Counted from the stretch's first letter, positions 1-8,036 are shown. The stretch is DNA of 38,251 nucleotides from Caedibacter sp. 38-128 (GCA_001898705.1 MKUU01000042.1:1-38251); one strand, 5' to 3'. Numbers and translations are program-made. The notes: generated from the letters alone by a model not told the origin.

Positions 1-247
1 TAGAACCAATCCACTTCCAATCCCCTCTACCGGATAAAAATTTAATAACTGCCGCAGCTAGCGCAACACCGACACATGTTTGACCGATGAGAATGAGACC
101 ATTTCGAAGTTCTTTCAATTTTCCTGTGAAAATTTGAGCAAATGCAAATGCGGGATGGCTTTCTAATAAAAGATACACACTCAAAGAGAGGGCTAATGTT
201 TGCTCTGAAATTGAGTCCTTAGTTTTTTTAATAAGAGATGTGTTCAT
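1..247 (-). CDS. VirB2/TrbC-like conjugative pilin (partial, runs off the left edge)
   Basis: The minus-strand frame opens with ATG at 247 and is still open at base 1, giving 82 residues. I see a basic N-terminus, a hydrophobic stretch and a signal-peptidase-like site at AFAFA/Q. A second hydrophobic segment (GLILIGQTCVGVALAAAVI) follows, then a G-R-G-D-W-K-W turn. This order, a long signal peptide followed by a small protein with two membrane helices, is that of VirB2/TrbC major pilins of type IV secretion and conjugation systems. It lies 38 nt downstream of the TenA-like gene on the same strand, so the two are probably co-transcribed. The rest of a transfer operon would be expected to the left of the window. 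The C-terminus is missing, so the assignment rests on the N-terminal half. Confidence 0.6.
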   Translation of the reverse strand, partial: MNTSLIKKTKDSISEQTLALSLSVYLLLESHPAFAFAQIFTGKLKELRNGLILIGQTCVGVALAAAVIKFLSGRGDWKWIGS

Positions 248-285
248 GGTTTTTAATTTCCTTTGAAGGGGTTAATGGTACTAAT

Positions 286-972
286 TTAAGGTTGATAAGC
301 ATGATTACGAATGAGGAGTTCAAATTGCGTAAGATTAGAGAGCAGATGCTCAAGCTCTTGTTGAGCCTCAGCACAACTCCTACTCTCAACTTCCAGCAGC
401 TCCTCAAAGGCTTGGTTGATCATCTTGCTGAGTTTCATAATGTGTTCTTGCGGGTTGACTGTAGCCATTATGTCCGTCCAAACAGGAAATTGGCTACGAT
501 ATGATTCTGTATTTAAAAGCTGATGTATACCTTCTCGAATCCACAAAGTGGAGAGAATGGTTAAAAGCTTTTGTATGTTGTTTGTAGAAGATGTTCGCCA
601 AACCTTATTGAGTGTTGCCACATATTGCTCTGTCGGACAGGAAAGCAAAAGTGCTTGAGGGGTATCTAAAGATTTGCGATTCTCACACCCTTCTGAGTAA
701 AGGAAAAATCCCACCTTCATAAGATCCTCATACTCGTCATCAGTGCTTTCCAAGGCAAGGCTTATAAGCTTTCTAGCAAGAAGGTCATAAATATATGATT
801 CTTGGCTCACAAAGGCCTCAAACTGCTCAAAAGTGAGTTTTGAATTAAGAAGATCAATCATCCATTCATGATGGACAATGAGGTTATACCTCTCTTGAAA
901 CTGCTCTCTTAACCTGTCAACAAAGGAAAGAGGTGGATTTCCTAAAAGTGAGTCGATATAGTTATCTTGCAT
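286..972 (-). CDS. TenA/heme-oxygenase-fold-like protein, 228 aa
   Basis: The start at 972 is preceded by AAAGGA at good spacing. The N-terminal third (HEWMIDLLNSKLTFEQF, then FVSQESYIYDLLARKL) resembles the TenA/THI-4 and PqqC-like helical fold, with its pattern of short helix, leucine-phenylalanine turn, Q-E/D-x-Y, then a long helix with A-R. The C-terminal half (YVATLNKVWR, WIREGIHQL, FPVWTDIM) follows the order of the TenA C-terminal half. The cysteine that acts in thiaminase-type TenA is not found at the expected place (STLWIRE instead of a C-x-x-Y motif), so I do not claim thiaminase activity. The gene sits between DUF3310 and the pilin gene in one minus-strand run, which is unusual company for a vitamin-salvage enzyme. 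The family call is a distant resemblance by eye. Confidence 0.45.
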   Translation of the reverse strand: MQDNYIDSLLGNPPLSFVDRLREQFQERYNLIVHHEWMIDLLNSKLTFEQFEAFVSQESYIYDLLARKLISLALESTDDEYEDLMKVGFFLYSEGCENRKSLDTPQALLLSCPTEQYVATLNKVWRTSSTNNIQKLLTILSTLWIREGIHQLLNTESYRSQFPVWTDIMATVNPQEHIMKLSKMINQAFEELLEVESRSCAEAQQELEHLLSNLTQFELLIRNHAYQP

Positions 973-1004
973 CAGTATTCCTTTCTTGGATGCGGTTGTA
1001 ATAG

Positions 1005-1043
1005 GAGTTCTGCGCTTATGATTCGTACTCGGGGCGCAGACTC
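1005..1043. terminator. Hairpin between the DUF3310 and TenA-like genes
   Basis: CTGCGC at 1010-1015 pairs with GCGCAG at 1034-1039. The stem is lengthened by GAGT/ACTC with one bulged T. The hairpin lies in the 89-nt gap between two minus-strand genes. No strong T-run follows on the minus strand, so it may be an attenuator or mRNA processing hairpin rather than a full terminator. Confidence 0.35.
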
Positions 1044-1061
1044 TCTTTAATTATTAAAATT

Positions 1062-1325
1062 TTATTCTTTCAAATTTTTTTTCTTCTCCAATAATTTTAT
1101 TCGTCTTTCGAGATACCAGATGGACTTTTTCAAATCCTTGACCTCGTCATGCTTGCGGCCGGCACGGGAGATATATTTAAGAGCGCACGCTAAATGATGG
1201 TTGAGGTCCCACTCCTCTATGACCATAATAGGTTCTATGGTGCGTCCCTCTACATAATGCTTAGGAGCAGCTATCTCTGGTTCATCATTTAAGTGAGGCT
1301 GGATAAGGGATAGTTTCTGGCTCAT
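1062..1325 (-). CDS. DUF3310 family protein, 87 aa
   Basis: The pattern HYVEG, IEPIMVIEEW, then ALKYISRAGRK followed by DLKKSIWYLERRI is the signature of DUF3310 (PF11753), a small family mostly from phages and plasmids and sometimes labelled nucleotide kinase. The biochemical role is not established. The C-terminus is lysine-rich (KLLEKKKNLKE). The ATG overlaps the TGA of the upstream replication initiator by four bases (ATGA), so translation is probably coupled and the two genes form an operon. Length fits the family. Confidence in the family is high; no function is claimed. Confidence 0.8.
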   Translation of the reverse strand: MSQKLSLIQPHLNDEPEIAAPKHYVEGRTIEPIMVIEEWDLNHHLACALKYISRAGRKHDEVKDLKKSIWYLERRIKLLEKKKNLKE

Positions 1326-2782
1326 GCGCTTACTCCATTTAACTTGTGATCATTGTACTTTATATGCAGCTTCCTTGAAAAAGACCCAGCAGCATTTAAA
1401 CTGCTGGGATAAGTTAAGGGGGAGCTTTGAGGAACACTATGTTCCTCTGCATTTGATGCTGAAGGAGCATCAAAACTTGGGTTGGATAAGGAAGTAGAAG
1501 GAGAGCTATTGGGGGACCCTCCTTCTACCAACTCTGACATAGGGAGGGTGCCAGAGTTTTGGGAAACTTCAATTTTAAGGCGGTTAACGGGGTGGCCTAA
1601 AACTTCTTCTAAAGCTGATAAGAGCTGAGATTTTAAGTTCTTGTTGACCCAGTCTCTTGTAAATAAAGTGGGAGCCTTGATACAAACTTCTTCTTGAGTG
1701 TAAGAGACTATATCCATTTCTAAAAGCCATTGACGAATAAGGGAGACTTCAAGCTTATCTGTTAAAAGGAGACACACTTTCTTCCACAAAGGATGATATG
1801 ATGAAGAGAAAATTTCTTGTCGTAATTCTTCTTCTTTTTCTGCCTTATTTTCTTGACTCTGTGCTTCTGGAAGAAAGGCAATGCGATCGCCTAAGGTAAA
1901 CTGACCTGATTCAATCTTTTGGTAAGTCTCAGCTTTAATGGCCCAAGTAAGCCAAGGCTTTTGGAAATGCTTATTCCCCCCCTCACCCATCAGGAACTTA
2001 CTTGAGGCAATCTTGCGGCAATAGGATCTCCAAGTGACAAGAGAAGAGCCAAAAAGGCTTTGAAAGGCTTGATAAAGGCTTAGGATCAGAGAAGGAGTTA
2101 ACTGGCTGATCTCAAGAGATCCAATCTCTTCTTTCCAAATCTCTTTCATCTCGTTTGCAATGTTTTCTTTTTCTTCTCCTGCTGATTCAAATGAGGAAGA
2201 GGTAGGAGAAGGAGAAATATCTTTTATACTTTCTGTGTGTAATCTCTTATCAATATTGTTCGCTGACTTTTTAACACTTGGAGGTCGAAAATCTACTTCC
2301 GAATGTTGTGAACTTAACATTCGGGAGTTATGCGGGTTTTCAGCCAATGTGAAGTCACTTAAAGGATAGCCAAGTGCAAATAAGCTTTCCTGTAGCTTGA
2401 CTAGATTTAGTCTATATTTAGTAGTTTTGTCCCATTTGTTATTAGCGATATATGATTCTTCAATAACTCCAAGTTCGATAAACTTTCTTAAAATTATGCG
2501 CATCGTTTGACGAGAAAAACCAAGCAATGTTTCATTGGAAAGATCTTGAGCTGTTTTAATAATCCAACCATGTCTAAAGGCAACATTACACTCAGGATTG
2601 CGCGAATATTCTTCTTCAAGAAACTGATCAAAGTCATAAACACGCTTTGCCCAATAAATAAGCTGATTTAATACAACAGCAGCTCTATAATCTTTAGTAA
2701 GAGCTACTAAATCTTCTCTGATGACAGACTTCATAATAGGGCGAAGCTTAAGAAGTGAAGAAGAGGTATGAGGAGAATACAT
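1322..2782 (-). CDS. Plasmid replication initiator with DnaA-N-like C-terminal domain (copy 1), 486 aa
   Basis: The N-terminal ~130 residues form a winged-helix-type region (VVLNQLIYWAKRV, then AQDLSNETLLGFSRQT and ILRKFIELGVIEE), like the N-domains of phage and plasmid replisome organisers. A low-complexity linker follows. A middle block (IANEMKEIWKEEIG, YCRKIASSKFLMGEG, WLTWAIKAETYQKI) and a C-terminal block (PLWKKVCLLL, IRQWLLEMDIV, IKAPTLFTRDWVNKNL) come next. The C-terminal block matches domain I of DnaA, the helicase-loading and protein-contact domain. DnaA-like initiators of this kind are known from rickettsial plasmids. The middle and C-terminal blocks are shared with the second initiator at 8720-10000, but the N-terminal halves differ. 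The ATG at 2782 has AAGGA about nine bases upstream. The Ser/Pro/Asn-rich tail (about residues 415-460) is probably disordered. Confidence 0.75.
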   Translation of the reverse strand: MYSPHTSSSLLKLRPIMKSVIREDLVALTKDYRAAVVLNQLIYWAKRVYDFDQFLEEEYSRNPECNVAFRHGWIIKTAQDLSNETLLGFSRQTMRIILRKFIELGVIEESYIANNKWDKTTKYRLNLVKLQESLFALGYPLSDFTLAENPHNSRMLSSQHSEVDFRPPSVKKSANNIDKRLHTESIKDISPSPTSSSFESAGEEKENIANEMKEIWKEEIGSLEISQLTPSLILSLYQAFQSLFGSSLVTWRSYCRKIASSKFLMGEGGNKHFQKPWLTWAIKAETYQKIESGQFTLGDRIAFLPEAQSQENKAEKEEELRQEIFSSSYHPLWKKVCLLLTDKLEVSLIRQWLLEMDIVSYTQEEVCIKAPTLFTRDWVNKNLKSQLLSALEEVLGHPVNRLKIEVSQNSGTLPMSELVEGGSPNSSPSTSLSNPSFDAPSASNAEEHSVPQSSPLTYPSSLNAAGSFSRKLHIKYNDHKLNGVSA

Positions 2783-2948
2783 TTCTCTAATCCTTCATTC
2801 TATTTATATGAAGAAGCTCAACAGGGTAAGATACTAAATTGAGGTATGCGTCTGATGCATAGGTACCATAGGAATAATTCAATGGACAAATATGTTGAAT
2901 TGGTGCATACATAGAAATGTAAACCTTTCTTCATAGGTTGGTTTTACA

Positions 2949-2988
2949 AGAGGCCCGCAATGACGTCGAAATCAATGTGCGGGCTTCT
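2949..2988. terminator. GC-rich hairpin with T-rich tail on the plus side
   Basis: GCCCGCA (2953-2959) pairs with TGCGGGC (2978-2984). Four further outer pairs, one of them G:U, give an 11-bp stem with an 18-nt loop. The plus strand then reads TTCTCTACTTTATTTTC. No plus-strand gene ends here, and a 72-residue frame across the hairpin is not credible. The stem may instead belong to a dispersed palindromic repeat together with the inverted repeat at 3040-3061. Confidence 0.35.
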
Positions 2989-3039
2989 CTACTTTATTTT
3001 CTTCTTACCACTCCAGTTTCAATTTCCCTTAAAAAGGTC

Positions 3040-3061
3040 CCAGTAACCCTAAGATTACTGG
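3040..3061 (-). terminator. CCAGTAA/TTACTGG inverted repeat with minus-strand T-run
   Basis: This is a perfect 7-bp inverted repeat with an 8-nt loop. On the minus strand the stem is followed by GACCTTTTT, the layout of a weak intrinsic terminator. With the hairpin at 2949-2988 it resembles the short GC-rich palindromic debris scattered in rickettsial-type genomes; that comparison is from memory. The gene-free stretch 2783-3343 otherwise holds only the promoter regions of the initiator and the LysR gene, with no clear box. Confidence 0.3.
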
Positions 3062-3343
3062 ATACAAGTTTACAGGGAGGCTTTGAATCGATTTATAAGC
3101 TTAATGGAGGAAAACTCACTAAATATTGTCGATTCATATTCACTTTAACTAAGTGATGATCAAAAATTACCATATAGTGATATGCAATTCAAGCATTTTT
3201 TTAAAAATAATATGCAAATAACAAATATCTCTATATAAATTTTATATCGCAAAAAATGAGATTAAAATAATATTTATATCCTTACATTTGCATTCTAAAT
3301 ATATAATAGTACAAAGTATTTTATGGCTCATAAGGAATTCTGT

Positions 3344-4231
3344 ATGCTAGATCTATCGAAGCTTAGGTTATTTTATTGGGTTGCTAAGTATGGAAGTTAT
3401 ACAAAGGCAAGCAAAGAGATAGATTTAAGCCAGCCATCTTTAGTGCGGCAAATGCAATCTTTAGAGGAAAGCTTAGGGTGTAAGCTATTTAATAGACATT
3501 TTCGAGGAATTACTCTCACTCCACAAGGCGAAAAACTATTTCAAACAACTATCACTATACTAGCTGAAGCTGATGCTTTAGAAAAATCTTTAAATTCTCC
3601 TGATAAAATCCTTAAAGAAACATTAAAAATAGGCACTTCTTCAGGTATTTCCGCTGATTGGCTTGTAAGGTTTATTCCTGGATTTGTTGAAATGTACCCA
3701 GAGATAAAACTAAATGTATTATCTTATACAACTGACTTTGATTTAGATAACAATAAAATTGACGTTGCCATAAGGCAAAAGATTACAGACGAAAAGGACT
3801 TAATACAAAAATTTTTATATACATTTGAATTTAGATTATATGCAAGTCCTGAATATCTTGAGAAATATGGTTACCCTCAATCTCCTGAAGATTTAGATAG
3901 TCATCGACTTATTGGCTTTGCAGATGATGAAAGTTTAGCCTTCCAGGAAGTGGATACACTTTTACAAAAAGGAAGAAAAGATCACAATAAAAGAGAATAC
4001 TTTTTAACAATAAACTCTAATATTGCAGAATTTAAGCTTGCAGAACAAGGAGTTGGAATAGCTAGTATTTGGCCAGGATTAAGCTTACTTGAAAAATCAA
4101 ATTTGATTGATATATTTCCTCAGTCTGCAAGTATGTCTATAGATATATATTACATTTATCACAAACATGTATATGGAAATAAAAATGTTGATAGTTTATA
4201 TAACTATATTAGAAGCCAAATAAAGAATTAA
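3344..4231 (+). CDS. LysR-family transcriptional regulator, 295 aa
   Basis: The N-terminal helix-turn-helix is typical of LysR proteins: LRLFYWVAKYGSYTKAS, then LSQPSLVRQMQSLEESLG and LFNRHFRGITLTPQGEKL. A periplasmic-binding-protein-like effector domain follows (SGISADWLVRFIPGFVEMYPEIKLNVL; IDVAIRQK; LYASPEYLEKYG; GIASIWPG). An ATG at 3323 is also in frame, but only the ATG at 3344 has a ribosome site (AAGGA at 3332-3336), so I use that. The gene converges on the SagB-like gene across 141 bp. LysR proteins often control a divergent neighbour, but here the nearest genes are the divergent initiator and the convergent dehydrogenase, so the target is not obvious. Effector ligand unknown. Confidence 0.85.
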   Translation: MLDLSKLRLFYWVAKYGSYTKASKEIDLSQPSLVRQMQSLEESLGCKLFNRHFRGITLTPQGEKLFQTTITILAEADALEKSLNSPDKILKETLKIGTSSGISADWLVRFIPGFVEMYPEIKLNVLSYTTDFDLDNNKIDVAIRQKITDEKDLIQKFLYTFEFRLYASPEYLEKYGYPQSPEDLDSHRLIGFADDESLAFQEVDTLLQKGRKDHNKREYFLTINSNIAEFKLAEQGVGIASIWPGLSLLEKSNLIDIFPQSASMSIDIYYIYHKHVYGNKNVDSLYNYIRSQIKN

Positions 4232-4235
4232 ATTA

Positions 4236-4254
4236 CTTATTATCAAATAATAAG
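4236..4254. terminator. Short hairpin between the convergent lysR and sagB-like genes
   Basis: CTTATTAT and ATAATAAG pair perfectly (8 bp, CAA loop) just after the LysR stop codon, between two convergent genes. It is AT-only in most positions and has no long T-run on either side, so termination strength is doubtful. Confidence 0.3.
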
Positions 4255-4372
4255 AATATCTTGCATTGGTTTACTGCTAGCTTTTCACATTTGATCTTTT
4301 TCATGAAATATACTCCGATTGATTTTAATTCTATTTAATTTAATAAATTACCTAAAATTTTAGTCAAGTAGT

Positions 4373-5449
4373 TTATTTCTTGTTTTTTAAAATATTCTCT
4401 AGTTTTTGTGGTATAATTTTTTTATCTCCATGCCCTAAAGCTATAAAAAATAAGGGTGCAACATCAATACCAGATATTTTTAAGTAATGAGAAACTTTAG
4501 TATCATTAAACCATGCACTTATCCATGTTCTAAAATTATAAGCTGTAGCATTTAAAAGACAAGTTTGCGATAAATGACCTGCATCAAGGTACACGTCTTT
4601 ATATGATCTTGAATGAGAATATTTTTTCCAAACTTTGTCATAGTGGGCAACTAAAAATATGCCTAGAGCACATCCTTCCATAAAGAATTGTCCACATAGC
4701 ATTTCTTTAAGATCACTATATGATATCTGTTTATTTATTAAAGTTAAGCAATGTTTTGCTATATTATAATGGTATGTACCTGAGGATACACCCTTTACGT
4801 TCATAACAAATATATATGCTTCTACCGGATGAAGCGCTCCTCCTGATGGTGAAGATTTTCTACACCCAGTTTGTTGGAAACCCATATCAGTAAGTTCTTT
4901 CCAATCCCCATGAATCAACCCAAAGCTTGAAAATAAAATTGTACTTAATTCCTCTATAGTAATGGGTAGACCGTTAAATGAACGTGTAGTCATTCTTGAT
5001 TTCTCTACATCCCACATACTTCTTGATTCTAGAATTTCGAATTTTGGCTTAGGTAATTTTATTTCCTTACCATTATATTCAATGTGTTTATTATTAAATT
5101 CTTCTTTTATTTCATCGCACAGTTCAAGGTACCAATTAACCCATTTATCGTCCTCTAATAAAACACCTCCATCAATATCTTGAGTTCCAATGTGATATAT
5201 CTTAGAAAGTTCATCCCATTCCCATTTTTGTAAGATATATGGTTTAGTACTAATTAATTCTGCATTAATAAGATCTTGGTCAATTTTTGTTACATTCTTT
5301 ACTGTAACCCCTTTAGATATCCTTATTAATCTTTTTACATACTCTTCTTCTAATTCATATTGATTATGATTTTTATAGTCCCAAACTACAATTTCTCCAT
5401 CTTTTATTAATAAAAAAACAAATGGATTAAGATATAATTTTATATCCAT
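4373..5449 (-). CDS. SagB/ThcOx-type FMN-dependent dehydrogenase, 358 aa
   Basis: Residues after about 150 carry the nitroreductase fold of the SagB/ThcOx group: SRMTTRSFNGLPI, SSPSGGALHPVEAYIFV, SGTYHYNIAKHCLTLI, KKYSHSRSYKDVYLDAGHLSQ and FIALGHGD. Relatives use FMN to oxidise thiazolines and oxazolines to azoles in RiPP peptides, or act as peptide-maturation dehydrogenases. The N-terminal ~120 residues (WDYKNHNQYELEEEYV...) resemble the extra N-domain of the longer members. A GTG at 5470 is possible, but the ATG at 5449 has GGGGG seven bases upstream and is preferred. No YcaO cyclodehydratase, radical SAM enzyme, transporter or precursor peptide is visible nearby, so this is an orphan or the remnant of a cluster. 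Upstream on the same strand are a gene fragment (5584-5772) and a group II intron. Confidence 0.75.
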   Translation of the reverse strand: MDIKLYLNPFVFLLIKDGEIVVWDYKNHNQYELEEEYVKRLIRISKGVTVKNVTKIDQDLINAELISTKPYILQKWEWDELSKIYHIGTQDIDGGVLLEDDKWVNWYLELCDEIKEEFNNKHIEYNGKEIKLPKPKFEILESRSMWDVEKSRMTTRSFNGLPITIEELSTILFSSFGLIHGDWKELTDMGFQQTGCRKSSPSGGALHPVEAYIFVMNVKGVSSGTYHYNIAKHCLTLINKQISYSDLKEMLCGQFFMEGCALGIFLVAHYDKVWKKYSHSRSYKDVYLDAGHLSQTCLLNATAYNFRTWISAWFNDTKVSHYLKISGIDVAPLFFIALGHGDKKIIPQKLENILKNKK

Positions 5450-5583
5450 TAATAGACCCCCTTTAGCCACAATTATTTTTACTCCTTTTCAATAAAAATT
5501 TGAAAATTTTTGTATTCCAAATTAATAGATATTCGATAGGTGAAATTTTTAGAAGATAATAATTAAAACTATATTTTCACTAA

Positions 5584-5772
5584 TTATATTATTTGAAATT
5601 GTATGAAGAATTTAAATTCTAATTTTTCATCCTGACCATTTCTGGCTATAACATTAGGGTTATAATTGAGAACCTTAACGCCTAAATTTTTATCTGTAAA
5701 TGCATATATTTCCTCACCTTTTTGAGAAAATTTAAGCGCATAAGAAAGACGCCTGGTTACCTTAATAAGAAT
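5584..5772 (-). pseudogene. Unrecognised 3' gene fragment beside the group II intron
   Basis: An open minus-strand frame of 62 codons begins right after a TAA at 5775-5773 and ends with TAA at 5586-5584. It has no good start codon. The peptide looks genuine rather than random, with alternating strand-like segments (VTRRLSYALKFSQKGEEIYA, FTDKNLGVKVLNYNPNVI, LEFKFFIQFQII). It abuts the 3' end of the group II intron, and joining it to the sequence upstream of the intron does not rebuild an open frame. It may be what is left of a gene that once stood upstream of the SagB-like gene, but I do not recognise a family. Confidence 0.35.
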
Positions 5773-5831
5773 TTAGATAGTTTTTGCGAGAGGAGAGTAG
5801 ACTGGTGGCACTTCCCCACCAGCCTCTCGCA

Positions 5832-5865
5832 GAACCGGACTTGAACTTCTCAATTCATCCGGCTC
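5832..5865 (-). ncRNA. Group II intron domain V
   Basis: A 34-nt hairpin on the minus strand has a GAGCCGG/CCGGTTC base stem, an AT bulge region and a short apical loop (GAGAAGTTC region). This is the most conserved catalytic element of group II introns, and it lies just downstream of the RT stop codon, as expected. Confidence 0.85.
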
Positions 5866-5868
5866 CCA

Positions 5869-7119
5869 TTAGGTCAACGCCCTTACCACTGTTCCTCTTT
5901 TCCAATGCACAAACAATGTTGGCTCTCTTCGTGCAATCTTCTGTATAAAGAGTGCCGCTATTGTTTTACGGCCTTTAAGTTTCTTAAACTTATGCATCGC
6001 CCACGCTATAAGGGATTCATTAAAATGCCCCAGTACAGAATTCAAAGCTGTTGGGTAATAGCACCCATAATATCCTATCCAACCTCTTAAGACTGGATTA
6101 TACATGTCGGCAATTTCCTTTAGCGAAAGATCTGTCCTGTTGCGAATCCCTTGCTTGCGTGTTTTTGCTCGCATTAATTTCTGAGCCGATTTGCTCACAG
6201 CTGGTGTGAAGCTTGCGAATACCTTACCTCGTTTGCTTTTAACCAACCGACGGCTAAAGGTATACCCCAGGAAGTCAAACTGTGTCTGAGGATATTCCCT
6301 TTTCCGATCTCCATCTTTGCAGTACACAATCTTTGTCTTTGTTGGGTGAAGCTCAAGTTTGCACATCTTAAACCGCTCTTTTAGCTCTGATAGTATTTTC
6401 TGAGCCTCAAGTTCCGTTCTACAATGGACCAGTCCATCATCCGCATAGCGACACCAAAGTGTCTTTGGATAAATCCTGCCCATCCAACTATCAAACACAT
6501 AGTGGAGGAATAAGTTACTTAAGACAGGACTTATCACCCCACCCTGAGGTGTTCCTTTGGTCCTTTCTACCAAAGTCCCATCTTCAAGTTGTAAGGGCGC
6601 TTTGAGCCATCTCTCTATGTAAAGTATTATCCACTTAGTATTTGTGTGCTTTCTTACTGCTTTTAACAACAATTCGTGGTCAATATTGTCGAATAAACCT
6701 ATGATATCATATTCTATCACCCAATCGTAACGCCAGCAGCGCTGGCGCGTAACTCCTACAGCTTCTAACGCTGATTTATTCAGCCGATATCCATAGGAGT
6801 CTGAGTGAAAGTGTGGCTCAACAGCTTGTTCAAACATCATCTTAAACACCATCTGGGCTATTCTGTCAGATACTGTTGGTATCCCTAGGATTCTTTCTCC
6901 CCCTTGTTTCTTTGGTATTGCTACCGCCCTAACAGGAGGTGGAAAGTAAGTCCCAGACAACATTCTATTCCAGATTTTATAAAGATTGTTTTGTTTATTC
7001 TTATCAAAGTCAGCAAGAGATTGCTGGTCTATACCCGCTGCTCCTGCATTAGCTTTGACTTGCTTATAGGCCTTTACCACTAGATCTTTTGGTATAGTAA
7101 AGGGTTTTGTCTTACTCAA
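5869..7119 (-). CDS. ltrA: Group II intron reverse transcriptase/maturase, 416 aa
   Basis: RT motifs occur in order: AGIDQQSLADF (RT0/1), GERILGIPTVSDRIAQ (RT2), WVIEYDIIGLFDNIDHELL (RT3, catalytic D), GTPQGGVISPVLSNLFLHY (RT4), the YADD box in LWCRYADDGLVHC (RT5), and TKTKIVYC followed by FDFLGYTF (RT6/7). A maturase X-domain comes next (PVLRGWIGYYGCYYP). The protein ends at LFVHWKRGTVVRALT without an HNH endonuclease domain, like the ~420-residue endonuclease-free intron proteins. The open frame begins at a TTG at 7119. The protein binds its intron RNA, helps it splice and reverse-transcribes it into DNA targets. All catalytic residues look intact, so the element may still be active. Confidence 0.93.
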   Translation of the reverse strand: MSKTKPFTIPKDLVVKAYKQVKANAGAAGIDQQSLADFDKNKQNNLYKIWNRMLSGTYFPPPVRAVAIPKKQGGERILGIPTVSDRIAQMVFKMMFEQAVEPHFHSDSYGYRLNKSALEAVGVTRQRCWRYDWVIEYDIIGLFDNIDHELLLKAVRKHTNTKWIILYIERWLKAPLQLEDGTLVERTKGTPQGGVISPVLSNLFLHYVFDSWMGRIYPKTLWCRYADDGLVHCRTELEAQKILSELKERFKMCKLELHPTKTKIVYCKDGDRKREYPQTQFDFLGYTFSRRLVKSKRGKVFASFTPAVSKSAQKLMRAKTRKQGIRNRTDLSLKEIADMYNPVLRGWIGYYGCYYPTALNSVLGHFNESLIAWAMHKFKKLKGRKTIAALFIQKIARREPTLFVHWKRGTVVRALT

Positions 7120-7846
7120 AATGTCATCCTCTTGTGAGTTGCATTTTAATCCAACAACCTAACCCAGCCCCTTGGCTCCACTCCCATTACAGAAGCTTCA
7201 TCACTACTACGGGCCAGTCCGTCCCTGTTCTCCGCATCGGTACGCTCACCCTTATAGATTCAGCTATTTGGATTTCTTCCTTAACATCAGAACGACAGGT
7301 TCCCGCCTTCCTTAGAAAAGCCCAAATCAGACTCACGCCATCTATACACCGGACACCACCTACACAATAATCAGGTTCTCTGTAGATTTATCCTAAGATC
7401 CCACTAAGATCTTAGTTTTGATGTCATTTCAAATCACTTACGACGCTTCATCAATGGTTCAGTTTCATTCGTCTTTCTGATCAACACCTGCCGAATCTTG
7501 TTCGACTTTTCCTTAACGCTCACGACCGTGGCTCTTTACCACGGCCGCTTAAGGTGGTTTGAAGCCTACTCCTGAAAGTCGACTTCGAAGGGTCATACCT
7601 TCATCTTTTCTAAAGCCTCTGCACAGCTTTCTATCCGTTTATTTCTTTTTGGATTTTCTTTCCGTGCTTCAACGGCGCACTAGTGGGGGTGATTGCGAAT
7701 CTTTAAGCCTTCCCTGTATGAGATTTTGTGAGTTCTTTTATTTAGGTAAATTTTTATTGCTTTTTATTAACCTAAAGCTCCCTCCCCTATGAGCTTTTAG
7801 AACTGTATTATTGAAGACTATGGCAGCCCCCTGCTGCCGGTATTAA

Positions 7847-7864
7847 AGATACTATATAGTATCT
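7847..7864. promoter_or_regulatory. 18-bp perfect palindrome
   Basis: AGATACTATATAGTATCT is self-complementary over all 18 bases. It lies about 90 bp from the 11-bp GTTAA array and just outside the intron's 5' end. It could be a dimeric repressor operator or part of a replication origin. No gene starts immediately beside it, so the role is open. Confidence 0.4.
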
Positions 7865-7949
7865 GTATTAAGAATTACAAGTAAAAAGTTATTGTTTTTA
7901 TTACATTTTATCTTAAAACGTGCGATATTAATTTTATATCTCACTTTTT

Positions 7950-8016
7950 ATATTGGTTAATGTATTGTTAATCATTTGTTAAGGTACTGTTAAGATTATA
8001 TTAATACTTTGTTAAT
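7950..8016. repeat. Six-unit 11-bp tandem array (GTTAA core), iteron-like
   Basis: The pentamer GTTAA starts at 7956, 7967, 7978, 7989 and 8011, with ATTAA at 8000, so the spacing is exactly 11 bp throughout. Flanking bases are semi-conserved, giving units such as GTATTGTTAAT, CATTTGTTAAG and ACTTTGTTAAT. A very AT-rich run (8017-8040) follows. Helically phased short repeats next to an AT-rich stretch are the usual anatomy of a plasmid origin or of a regulator array. The HigA-like gene ends just to the right at 8037, and the second replication initiator lies about 700 bp away. Confidence 0.6.
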
Positions 8017-8036
8017 CAAATTTTTCTTTTTAAATT

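Larger units (their letters stand above)
5780..7680 (-). mobile_element. Group II intron with encoded RT/maturase (3' boundary approximate)
   Basis: On the minus strand the element begins with GTGCGCC at 7680, matching the GUGYG 5' consensus. About 560 nt of structured RNA sequence follow, then the RT gene. Domain V at 5865-5832 is exactly 34 nt, starting GAGCCGGATG and ending GTCCGGTTC. A domain VI-like stem follows (GCGAGAGG/CCTCTCGC and CTGGTGG/CCACCAG, 5786-5830). The 3' end should lie just after it, near 5780, but I could not place the branch adenosine or the exact splice site. Three short plus-strand open frames across 5905-7792 are by-products of the intron RNA. The intron does not interrupt a readable gene. 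Confidence 0.85.

Noticed and set aside
238-504. Plus-strand open frame of 88 codons
   Set aside because: It lies antisense to the TenA-like gene, with no family resemblance or ribosome site.
2938-3156. Plus-strand open frame of 72 codons
   Set aside because: It runs through two palindromic hairpins and lacks a protein-like pattern; better seen as repeat or terminator DNA.
5780-7720. Intron interrupting a host gene that could be rejoined
   Set aside because: Joining the flanks near 7681 and 5780 leaves a TAA in the frame of the downstream fragment, so no split gene is rebuilt.
7107-7792. Two plus-strand open frames across the group II intron's 5' RNA region
   Set aside because: They are antisense to structured intron RNA, and such shadow frames are common in these introns.
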